A stretch of DNA of 64,000 nt from an uncultured Lewinella sp. (GTDB lineage: Bacteria; Bacteroidota; Bacteroidia; Chitinophagales; Saprospiraceae). Shown one piece after another: positions 57,347-64,000 of this stretch (positions are counted from its first letter, which is position 1; each line of letters opens with the position of its first letter). Position numbers and translations under genes: made by a program. Below the pieces are notes generated by a model. That model did no database searches. It saw nothing but the letters and a program-made list of their open reading frames with translations, and was not told the origin of the DNA. The stretch covers positions 42,539-106,538 of the forward strand of contig CAJXPD010000001.1 in assembly GCA_913057785.1 (NCBI GenBank), written 5' to 3'.

Positions 57347-57874
57347 ATTGATTGCTTTTTGGAAGGCTACAACGAACATATCCATACCCAGCTTTAAGCT
57401 TAAGTATTGATTCGTGCATAGCACTTCATGGTCTTAGCATGCTAAAACCGGCCGTCATTTTAATTTTGGTATGAAATGTAAATGAAGAGATTGGAGTTTT
57501 TTCTCCAATACAAATTTTCTCAAGCTCTCTTAGAAGTGTGGCGACACAGATTGGTGTTCCCTCCTTCATTCGTCGCTAGTGCGAAAGTAAATATTTATTC
57601 AGATAAATTCAACTTCGCCTCTTCAAAAAATGAAAGCCACGAGTAAAAGTGGCCACACTTGATAAATCTTACGCTAAAAGTTCAGAAAGGTTGCCATTTT
57701 GTCAGAAATAATTTCGCTGGCATGTCCTTTGAAGGCCAAGTATCAGTGTTTTCTGTCATTCATAACGGAAAATATCGGAGAATTAGGCCGAAATTGGCAA
57801 ATGAAAGGCTGAATCTCCTGCCAATTCAGTGAAAGCTGTCTAAAAGTTCATCATAAATTCAAAAACCAAATTCT

Positions 57875-59740
57875 ATGCAGAAAGGAAATATATCTGTACA
57901 AACGGAGAACATCTTTCCTATCATTAAGCAGTTCCTCTACTCCGATCAGGAGATCTTCCTACGGGAACTTATATCCAATGCAGTTGACGCAACCAATAAG
58001 CTAAAAACGCTAAGTTCTAAAGGAGAGTTTAAAGGAGAAATCGGAGATACTACCATCGAAATCATCCTGGATAAGGAAAACAAAACTTTGACGATCCGAG
58101 ATAAGGGGATCGGGATGACGGAGGAAGAAGTACAAAAATACTTGAATCAAGTTGCATTTTCCAGCGCCGCAGAATTCTTGGAAAAATATAAAGACGAAGC
58201 CAACATCATCGGCCATTTTGGACTTGGATTCTACTCTGCCTTTATGGTGGCCGAAAAGGTAGAAGCAGTAACCAAATCCTATCAAGATGGATCAGCAGGT
58301 GTTACATGGACCTGTGAAGGAGATCCTTCTTACACGATTGATGGAAACGATAAGACAGAGCGTGGAACGGACGTCGTATTGCACATTAGCAACGATAGTG
58401 AAGAGTACTTGGAGGAGAGCAGAATCGAAGAGCTGCTGAAAAAATATTGCCGGTTCTTACCCGTATCGATCAAGTTTGGAACTAAAACAGAATCCATTAC
58501 TGAGGGAGAAGGAGATGATGCGGAGACTAAAGAAATTGAAGTTGATAACATCATCAACAATACTGATCCGATTTGGAGGAAACAACCAACTGAATTGACG
58601 GATGAGGACTATCGTTCATTCTACAATGAATTATACCCCTTCAGCCCGGCTCCAATGTTCTGGATCCACTTGAATATCGATTATCCCTTCAATTTGACAG
58701 GGGTTCTATATTTCCCTAAACTGGGTAATTCCTTTGAAGTACAGAAAAACAAGATTCAGTTGTACTCTAACCAAGTGTACGTAACGGATGATGTGAAGGA
58801 GATTGTGCCGGAGTTCTTGACACTATTGCACGGGGTTATTGACTCTCCGGATATTCCACTAAACGTTTCTCGTTCTTATTTGCAGGCCGATCAAAACGTG
58901 AAGAAAATCACCGGTTATATCACGCGTAAAGTGGCCGATAAATTGAACGAACTCTTCAAGAAGGATCGCAAGGACTATGAGTCCAAGTGGGGGGATCTGG
59001 GCGTATTTGTGAAATACGGAATGATCTCGGAAGAGAAGTTCAATGACAAAGCGGAGAAGTTTGCACTCCTCACCAATACTGAAGGTGAATTCTCCACGAT
59101 CGCTGAATACAAAGAAAAGATCAAGGACGCTCAGACGGACAAGCACGATAAGATTATCCACTTATATACCAATAATCCGGTGGATCATGATAGCGCCATT
59201 CAAGCTTGTAAGAATAGAGGGTATGATGTGCTGGTTTTAGATCACGTTATCGACAACCACTTCTTGCAACATCTTGAGCAGAAGCAAGGAGATACTACCT
59301 TTGTTCGAGTGGATTCAGATACAGTAGACAACCTAGTGCAAAAAGATGAAACTACTGAATCTGTATTGAGCGAGGAAGAACAGAATAAGGTGAAAGAGCG
59401 CTTTGAAAAAGTGACAGAGAAAGGTGGTGGAACCATTGTGATGAAAGCCATGTCACCTGAGGATCCTCCAGTGATGATCACAAAGCCTGAATTTATGCGT
59501 AGAATGAAAGAAATGCAGGCTATGCAAGGCATGTCAATGGATGCTTTCCCTGATATGTTTAATGTAGTGGTCAATACGAATCATCCTTTGCTAGCTAGCA
59601 AATTATTGAAGATGAGAAGCGAAGAGAAGAAAGAGAATTTAGTGCAGTACTTGTATGATCTCGCTTTGCTGAATCAGAATATGTTGAAAGGGTCGGACCT
59701 AACCGCCTTTGTCAACCGAAGTCTGGACTTCTTGAAGTAA
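57875..59740 (+). CDS. htpG: Molecular chaperone HtpG (Hsp90)
   Basis: Cytosolic Hsp90 family chaperone (621 residues) that remodels client proteins with ATP. The N-terminal GHKL ATPase carries FLRELISNAVDATNKL, LTIRDKGIGMTEEEV, and NIIGHFGLGFYSAFMVA. The middle domain has PLNVSRSYLQADQNVKKITG, and the C-terminal dimerisation region is present. The length matches the family. It is monocistronic; the terminator at its end lies inside the convergent anti-sigma gene. The large upstream non-coding region, with a divergent candidate RNA, may include its stress control. Confidence 0.95.
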   Translation: MQKGNISVQTENIFPIIKQFLYSDQEIFLRELISNAVDATNKLKTLSSKGEFKGEIGDTTIEIILDKENKTLTIRDKGIGMTEEEVQKYLNQVAFSSAAEFLEKYKDEANIIGHFGLGFYSAFMVAEKVEAVTKSYQDGSAGVTWTCEGDPSYTIDGNDKTERGTDVVLHISNDSEEYLEESRIEELLKKYCRFLPVSIKFGTKTESITEGEGDDAETKEIEVDNIINNTDPIWRKQPTELTDEDYRSFYNELYPFSPAPMFWIHLNIDYPFNLTGVLYFPKLGNSFEVQKNKIQLYSNQVYVTDDVKEIVPEFLTLLHGVIDSPDIPLNVSRSYLQADQNVKKITGYITRKVADKLNELFKKDRKDYESKWGDLGVFVKYGMISEEKFNDKAEKFALLTNTEGEFSTIAEYKEKIKDAQTDKHDKIIHLYTNNPVDHDSAIQACKNRGYDVLVLDHVIDNHFLQHLEQKQGDTTFVRVDSDTVDNLVQKDETTESVLSEEEQNKVKERFEKVTEKGGGTIVMKAMSPEDPPVMITKPEFMRRMKEMQAMQGMSMDAFPDMFNVVVNTNHPLLASKLLKMRSEEKKENLVQYLYDLALLNQNMLKGSDLTAFVNRSLDFLK

Positions 59741-59763
59741 TTTAGATTGTCCAATACAGAATG

Positions 59764-59809
59764 AAGCGTCTTTTGGAGCAAGTTACTCTGGAAGGCGCTT
59801 TATTTTTTT
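59764..59809 (+). terminator. Terminator of htpG
   Basis: AAGCGTCTT (59764-59772) and AAGGCGCTT (59792-59800), nine pairs with one U-G pair on the plus strand, followed by a T-rich tract. The stem overlaps the last codons of the convergent anti-sigma gene. Confidence 0.7.
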
Positions 59810-60520
59810 CAGTAATTGCGGCAATTTCTCCTGAAATTCTTTTCCGCCAGATGCTTTTAACTCTTCGGCTTCTTCTTCAGCTAGATTTGCCTCCCCTTTC
59901 TTTAGGTGGGTTAGAGTAAGATACCAACTCGCCTTTTCGTAGTAGGTTTTATCCTTAAGCTTCAATTCCTGAAAAAACTGGATGGCTTTTTCCTCATTCC
60001 CTACTTCTAGTTGTGCAATGCCCATCCATAGATAGGCCGGATGATCACTTGGGAAGGCCTCCAGATGTTTTTCAAGTAAGGTAATGGCTGATTGAAAGTC
60101 TTCTCTCTGATAGGCCGTCAAAGCGGGTTGAATGTTTTGGTAAGCTTCATCATTTCGGGCATCTCGAAGCTGAATTTGGGTAGGTTGTGGAATCTTATAA
60201 TAACTGGAAAATACAGATTGATGATCTAGTTGAGGCCTAAACCAAAAGATAGATAATAGGGCGAAGCCAATTGCTAATATGGCGGCTATCTGAGTGAAGC
60301 GAAATGCCCTTTTATTACCAAGTCGTAACGATCGAATCTGTTTGGCGTCTTGGTGAAGGTCTTGGCTTTGCTCCAAGCCTGCTAATGCCCCATTGCAAAG
60401 GGGGCAATCTATCAGATGTTCTTCCACCCGACGCTGGGCTGTCTTGGACAATCTTCCATCTTTATAGTCTTGAAGTTGTTGTAGACTTAAGCAGTCACTT
60501 GGAGTAAAAATGGACTTCAT
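59783..60520 (-). CDS. Anti-sigma factor-like protein: zinc finger, membrane helix, TPR
   Basis: A 245-residue protein. The N-terminal cytoplasmic zinc finger has HLIDCPLCNGALAG (HxxxCxxC), the anti-sigma (ZAS) signature. One membrane helix follows (TQIAAILAIGFALLSIFWF, ~75-95). The periplasmic part holds two or three TPR repeats (AITLLEKHLEAFPSDHPAYL, KAIQFFQELKLKDKTYYEKA, SWYLTLTHLKKGEANLAEEE). It starts three bases after the sigma factor gene's stop, so the two are cotranscribed. The TPR part probably senses a partner protein in the periplasm, in place of the usual small sensor domain (inference). Confidence 0.85.
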   Translation of the reverse strand: MKSIFTPSDCLSLQQLQDYKDGRLSKTAQRRVEEHLIDCPLCNGALAGLEQSQDLHQDAKQIRSLRLGNKRAFRFTQIAAILAIGFALLSIFWFRPQLDHQSVFSSYYKIPQPTQIQLRDARNDEAYQNIQPALTAYQREDFQSAITLLEKHLEAFPSDHPAYLWMGIAQLEVGNEEKAIQFFQELKLKDKTYYEKASWYLTLTHLKKGEANLAEEEAEELKASGGKEFQEKLPQLLKKIKRLPE

Positions 60521-60523
60521 AGC

Positions 60524-61123
60524 TTATGACTTATCATGTTCGATGCCTTCCAATAGAATCTTCAATTTTCGTTTCCCATTCTGCAAGTAGCTTTTGACTT
60601 CTTTTAAACTATATGATGTTTGTTGACTGATCTCTTTATAGCTTTTCCCTTCAAAGTAGAATAGCTGTAAACACTCTCTTTGTAATGGATCTAATTCTTG
60701 AAGCGCTGATTGGATAGCTTCATCGGAGAAGCCGTAAGCATGACTTTCTTCCTCCACGAAATTTGGAATCGAAACGGTCTCAATATTTTTTTCCCAGTTC
60801 GGGTTGGGCTGGGATTGGCGATTCTGAGCTCGAATATGACTGATACATTGGTTCCGAATCACGCTATACAACCAACTTCTGAAATAACTGATGTCAGCTT
60901 TTGGACAACGCTCATAGACCTTTTCAACGATAGTCATAACCATATCTTTGCAATCCTCCTCCTGACTGAGGTATTGCTTACAATTAAAGTAAATGAGGTG
61001 GCTATAGCGCTCAATTAGTGTGAAAAAGTACTGGTCTTCTCCTGTTTTTTGGAAAGCTCTTAGTAATTGTTCATCTGACCAATTGGCTAAGCCCTTTTTT
61101 GGTTTTAGCCATCGCAAAGACAT
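60524..61123 (-). CDS. ECF RNA polymerase sigma factor
   Basis: Sigma-70 family extracytoplasmic-function sigma factor (199 residues). Region 2 has IERYSHLIYFNCKQYLSQEE and the FRSWLYSVIRNQCISHIRAQ helix; region 4 has LQELDPLQRECLQLFYFEGK and SYKEISQQTSYSLKEVKSYL. The ATG at 61123 (MSLRWLKPKKG) is preferred; the open frame extends 15 codons upstream through an Ile/Leu-rich stretch unlike a sigma factor. It is in an operon with the membrane anti-sigma gene. Targets cannot be told from here. Confidence 0.9.
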   Translation of the reverse strand: MSLRWLKPKKGLANWSDEQLLRAFQKTGEDQYFFTLIERYSHLIYFNCKQYLSQEEDCKDMVMTIVEKVYERCPKADISYFRSWLYSVIRNQCISHIRAQNRQSQPNPNWEKNIETVSIPNFVEEESHAYGFSDEAIQSALQELDPLQRECLQLFYFEGKSYKEISQQTSYSLKEVKSYLQNGKRKLKILLEGIEHDKS

Positions 61124-61229
61124 ACTCAATATTAACAAATATTGATAAGTAATAATCCTTGTGGCCAATATTTTCTGAGTATCGTAATGAGGGAGTAAAC
61201 GTAAAAGGTGGGACGCCAGGCAATGGTAG

Positions 61230-61269
61230 GACTATGGAGTAAGGATGATAAGTCGCTTACTCCATAGTC
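61230..61269 (-). terminator. Hairpin at the 3' end of DUF4837
   Basis: GACTATGGAGTAAG (61230-61243) and CTTACTCCATAGTC (61256-61269) form a perfect 14-bp stem with a 12-nt loop. There is no T run on either side. It lies 15 bp beyond the DUF4837 stop on the minus strand. Confidence 0.6.
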
Positions 61270-61283
61270 TAATTGGGAGTGGA

Positions 61284-62354
61284 TTAGAATTCTACGGTTG
61301 ACATTATGAATTCCAATTGCTGCATGAAGTTTCGCTTTTCTTTGCCAGGGGCATATACGAAGCCATCTACAAAAAGCAACTCTTCTTTTTCAGGATTATG
61401 GATTAAATAGCTGATGAAAGCTCCACCCATAAAGTCATTTACCATTTCCCAAATTCCTCGAGCCTCGAGCGTATATTTATTATTTAGCGTCTTGATACTC
61501 GTAAACATGGGGAGGTCAATGTCATTAATACGCATGTAGGTGTCAGGAAGAGTAGAAGAAACATAGGCTCTTCCTAGACTATCTCGAATAGCTTTGATGC
61601 CTTGCTTTGACAACTGAGACTGATCAGTATAACCAATCTTACGAATCAGTAAATTGCTATTGATATTGTCAATTTCTCTACGCATCCAGATCAAATCATC
61701 ATTGCTAATGGCAAGATTATAATCACTTGGTACTCTGATTTTGGTCCCCATTTTATCGGCTACCTCAGCCTGGATAGCGGGGTTTTCACCCCCAAAGTAA
61801 ATGGTAGCTTCGATTTTAGCTCTATCCGCTTCATGCACTCGCTTGGCCACGGCTGGGAAGTTCTTTTTGATGTTCTCGATCAGATCATCATCGCTAAAAG
61901 CGAATTGATATACTAGTAACTGGTTCTTAGCCCATTTATCTCTCGCTACCGTAGAGGTATAATTGGGGTCATTTTGGGCTTTATCCAGTCTTTCCTGTTT
62001 CAGATCCGCCTTCATCAACTGCGTGGTCGGAGAATCATCTTCGTTAAGATTACTGAGCAACATATAATTGCGGAATTCCTTTCGAATCGGATCTTTGTCC
62101 AGTTCAGCTGGCGTGAATTGGCGTAGATCAAAGATGGGTTCTGGCTGGGGAAGGATGGGGTAGGCTGCACTGTAATAGTAACGAAGCGTATCTCCTATAG
62201 GCCCTTCCCAAATGCGATCATCTGCAATGATGATGATCTCATTTAATTTCCCGAATGCATTTGGAACTGGAGCAAGACTACGTTGCATGTCCTCACTACA
62301 AGCTGTAAACAAAAGGGACAAGCTTAGAAAGCTAATGATTTTATAAAGATTCAT
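61284..62354 (-). CDS. DUF4837 family lipoprotein
   Basis: A 356-residue lipoprotein with leader FLSLSLLFTACSED (lipobox Cys19) and DUF4837 sequence: PNAFGKLNEIIIIADDRIWE, then GDTLRYYYSAAYPILPQPEP, FDLRQFTPAELDK, RDKWAKNQLLVYQFAFSDDD, and the C-terminal EARGIWEMVNDFMGGAFISY. The family is specific to Bacteroidota and its function is unknown. It lies downstream of the glycosyltransferase gene on the same strand with a 278-bp gap, so it probably has its own promoter. Confidence 0.9.
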   Translation of the reverse strand: MNLYKIISFLSLSLLFTACSEDMQRSLAPVPNAFGKLNEIIIIADDRIWEGPIGDTLRYYYSAAYPILPQPEPIFDLRQFTPAELDKDPIRKEFRNYMLLSNLNEDDSPTTQLMKADLKQERLDKAQNDPNYTSTVARDKWAKNQLLVYQFAFSDDDLIENIKKNFPAVAKRVHEADRAKIEATIYFGGENPAIQAEVADKMGTKIRVPSDYNLAISNDDLIWMRREIDNINSNLLIRKIGYTDQSQLSKQGIKAIRDSLGRAYVSSTLPDTYMRINDIDLPMFTSIKTLNNKYTLEARGIWEMVNDFMGGAFISYLIHNPEKEELLFVDGFVYAPGKEKRNFMQQLEFIMSTVEF

Positions 62355-62632
62355 TGAATGTATTTTTTAGATCAATCCTCTGATACAGAAGCTTCAACAA
62401 TTGATTCACTTAAAAGATGAAGTTTGCTTTCATTTTGGTGTATAAGTGCTTGGGATATCTAACTAAATCAACGGAAAGAATCATCCTTTGATGACTTGCC
62501 ATTCAAGGCTACTAAATTAGCACGAACTCCTCTAAGAAGCGAAGATCAAGGCCTTATTTTATTGGAACATTTTAGGCAAAGCTTCTTAATGTATAACGAT
62601 TCGAAGGGCAACAATAGTTTTATCAATAAACT

Positions 62633-63781
62633 TCACGCTTTGTCTAGATTACTTGAAGGAGTTTTGGCCTGTAATATATTATCCCAAACGATCGAGGCAG
62701 CCTTCTGCCAGCTGAAATGCTGCCTTTGCCGCCTTCCTTTTTCAATTAAGTCTTGTCGGGTGACTGGAGACGCATAAAGTTGCTGTAGACCTGCAGAAAG
62801 GGCATCTACATCTGTAGGGTCAACGATGATCGCAGCTTCACCTGCTACCTCAGGTAAGGAAGAGGAATTAGACGTCAAAATTGGAACATCGGCATGCATG
62901 GCTTCTAACAATGGAACTCCAAAGCCTTCGAACAAAGAGGGATACGTCAAGGCTAAGGCAGCCCCTAACACTTTTGCCAACTGTGTATCATCTAAGTAGC
63001 CCAAGAGGTGGATGTCGTTTCGGTGTTCGGCCTGCGACAGCGCTTGTTCGATAGCCTCTGTTTGCCAAGCCAGTCGTCCTCCAATGAGCAATTGGATAGA
63101 AGAGGGAGTAACTTTTTTGAATTGGTCAAAGGCTTGGATTAGGCGCGCCACATTTTTACGTGGATGTACCGAACCTAAATAGAAGAAATAATCTTTGCCT
63201 TGACTGTACTGCTTCTGGGTGTCTTCCTTCTCTTTTTGACTTAGTACCCGAAAAATTGAACGGACTCCATTACAGGCTACTGCAATTTTCTGAGCAGGCG
63301 TCTGGTATTGTCGAATGATGTCCTGTTTAGTGAATTCCGAAACACTTATAATGCGTTCGGCCCGCTGCAAATATTTAGGGACAAAATGCTTATAGAAAAC
63401 CCGACCGTGGAAAGGCACTTGCATGGGATAGTGGCAAAAAGCGATATCATGACACACCATGACCGTCGGAACTTTACTGCTTAACGAACAATAGCTATCA
63501 GGAGAGAGGAAAACATCAATCTTATGCCGCCGCAAGACCCTAGGAATGGCTATTTCAAACCACCACCACCAGAGCACAGCATGCCGGGCTGGAGGCTGCA
63601 CAACGATGCCCTCAACATTATCTGCGGGAATAAAGATGGGATCAAATGGCCGATCAAAGAGAAAAACGAAATGATGCTCAGGATGATTAGTAACCAGTTG
63701 TTTGGCTACTTCCCAGGTAAACCAACCAATTCCCTCCAGGTTGTTGCTAAGCAGAAAACGAGTATTGATGGCAATTCTCAT
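62633..63781 (-). CDS. Family 4 (GT-B) glycosyltransferase
   Basis: Cytoplasmic or peripheral-membrane GT4 glycosyltransferase (382 residues). N-terminal domain: MRIAINTRFLLSNNLEGIGW and HDIAFCHYPMQVPFHGRVFY; linker YLGSVHPRKNVARLIQAFDQ. The C-terminal nucleotide-sugar site is PSLFEGFGVPLLEAMHADVP with the E-x7-E arrangement, then PEVAGEAAIIVDPTDVDALS. It likely builds a polysaccharide or glycolipid; donor and acceptor are not evident. Its promoter element is nearly adjacent to the ATG. The first tRNA- or gene-free region to its right ends with the edge of the window. Confidence 0.91.
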   Translation of the reverse strand: MRIAINTRFLLSNNLEGIGWFTWEVAKQLVTNHPEHHFVFLFDRPFDPIFIPADNVEGIVVQPPARHAVLWWWWFEIAIPRVLRRHKIDVFLSPDSYCSLSSKVPTVMVCHDIAFCHYPMQVPFHGRVFYKHFVPKYLQRAERIISVSEFTKQDIIRQYQTPAQKIAVACNGVRSIFRVLSQKEKEDTQKQYSQGKDYFFYLGSVHPRKNVARLIQAFDQFKKVTPSSIQLLIGGRLAWQTEAIEQALSQAEHRNDIHLLGYLDDTQLAKVLGAALALTYPSLFEGFGVPLLEAMHADVPILTSNSSSLPEVAGEAAIIVDPTDVDALSAGLQQLYASPVTRQDLIEKGRRQRQHFSWQKAASIVWDNILQAKTPSSNLDKA

Positions 63782-63789
63782 AGGCAGGC

Positions 63790-63820
63790 CAAAGGTAGCA
63801 AGCCTATAGCAGCTGGCAAA
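63790..63820 (-). promoter_or_regulatory. Promoter of the glycosyltransferase gene
   Basis: On the minus strand TTTG (63820-63817) and TACCTTTG (63797-63790) match the -33 and -7 elements, with 22 bp between the first T of TTG and that of TACCTTTG. The -7 element ends eight bases before the ATG, so the transcript has almost no leader. Confidence 0.65.
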
Positions 63821-63960
63821 GCCTAATTCAGGAGCTTGTTATAAAATAAGGGTAGAGCTCAATAGGTGTACTTTGAGGGTAAGGAGTCAAGAAAATTGAA
63901 AGGGAGACAACTAAATTTTGCTATCTTAGTTTTAAGGTTAAACAAAGGACTGATTCAAAC

Positions 63961-64000
63961 TTGTTGACTGTCGACGAGGCCAAAGCATTGGATTTACTGA
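63961..64000 (+). CDS. Possible 5' end of an unidentified gene
   Basis: The window ends in an open frame that reads LLTVDEAKALDLL from a TTG at 63961 (or 63964). The pattern 'TVDEA' resembles the start of MoeA-type molybdopterin proteins (S/TVEEAL), which would be of interest given the molybdenum hydroxylase, but thirteen residues are too few to identify a gene. No ATG precedes it in frame close by. Confidence 0.25.
   Translation, partial: MLTVDEAKALDLL

Larger units (their letters stand above)
57111..57874. other. Large intergenic region before htpG
   Basis: It holds the M28 terminator, the candidate minus-strand RNA with its terminator, and ~520 bp (57350-57874) that are AT-rich with a few short inverted repeats (e.g. 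TTGGAG..CTCCAA near 57491-57508). No htpG promoter element is obvious. Confidence 0.5.

Noticed and set aside
62496..62777. Plus-strand open frame of 93 codons
   Set aside because: It overlaps the 3' end of the glycosyltransferase gene antisense, with no family features and a low-complexity cysteine-rich end.
1..64000. CRISPR array, insertion sequence, prophage, tRNA or rRNA gene
   Set aside because: I scanned for regular direct repeats, transposase or integrase motifs and T-arm-like GGTTCGA sequences and found none in the window.

Overview
The window looks like chromosomal DNA of a free-living member of the Bacteroidota, most likely a Saprospiria/Lewinella-type bacterium (the class is an inference). 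Evidence: two secreted proteins end in type IX secretion sorting domains (type A at 32972-35134, type B at 27395-28633). There is a SusC-like TonB receptor paired with a DUF4249 lipoprotein, and lineage families DUF2723, DUF4834, DUF4837, DUF3127 and DUF2911. The -7 promoter elements match TAnnTTTG, and Shine-Dalgarno sequences are scarce. I see no rRNA or tRNA gene, insertion sequence, prophage or CRISPR array.

Layout. 1-5.5 kb: the 3' end of rfbA, then a three-gene tripartite exporter (ABC protein with a degenerate ATPase, HlyD adaptor, TolC channel). 5.6-8.8 kb: a PKD/HExxH lipoprotein, then a methyltransferase and lgt on the minus strand. 9-12 kb: a self-regulated YtrA-like ABC operon (ATPase, permease, GntR regulator) with a visible operator, a 23-codon membrane mini-ORF and a GIN-domain protein. 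12-16 kb: two tandem serine beta-lactamase-like hydrolases. 16-24 kb: mostly housekeeping or stress genes (YkgJ cluster protein, MtaB, Cys-less ArsC-like protein, DUF3127 protein with an SSB-like tail, Bcp peroxiredoxin, phosphodiesterase, CYTH protein, AraC regulator) plus an undescribed six-repeat tryptophan protein. 24.5-27.3 kb: a two-subunit molybdenum hydroxylase. 27-36 kb: T9SS cargo, YbaB, a flavin-type oxidase, an unusual membrane protein and an isoaspartyl peptidase. 36-44 kb: small membrane proteins, an AraC regulator, a zinc-peptidase-like lipoprotein, Hsp20, and the TonB receptor/DUF4249 pair. 43.5-49 kb: a membrane-tethered HTH protein facing a cluster of TTGAAC repeats, then several secreted proteins separated by unusually structured non-coding DNA. 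49-57 kb: rsmG, an RluA-type synthase and a 55-codon DUF4834 gene as one minus-strand operon, then a DUF2723 membrane protein, RpiB and an M28 peptidase. 57-64 kb: htpG, an ECF sigma/anti-sigma pair, DUF4837, and a glycosyltransferase.

The clearest regulatory logic is at 9 kb: a canonical promoter is followed directly by a 7-bp inverted repeat resembling YtrA operators, and the regulator is the last gene of the same operon. The most interesting unexplained items are the degenerate ABC exporter, the six-repeat tryptophan protein, a ~108-nt near-continuous hairpin followed by two more stem-loops (45.8-46.05 kb), a probable minus-strand structured RNA upstream of htpG (57.17-57.35 kb), and the HTH/TTGAAC divergent module at 45 kb. 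No complete new defence or mobile system is evident.
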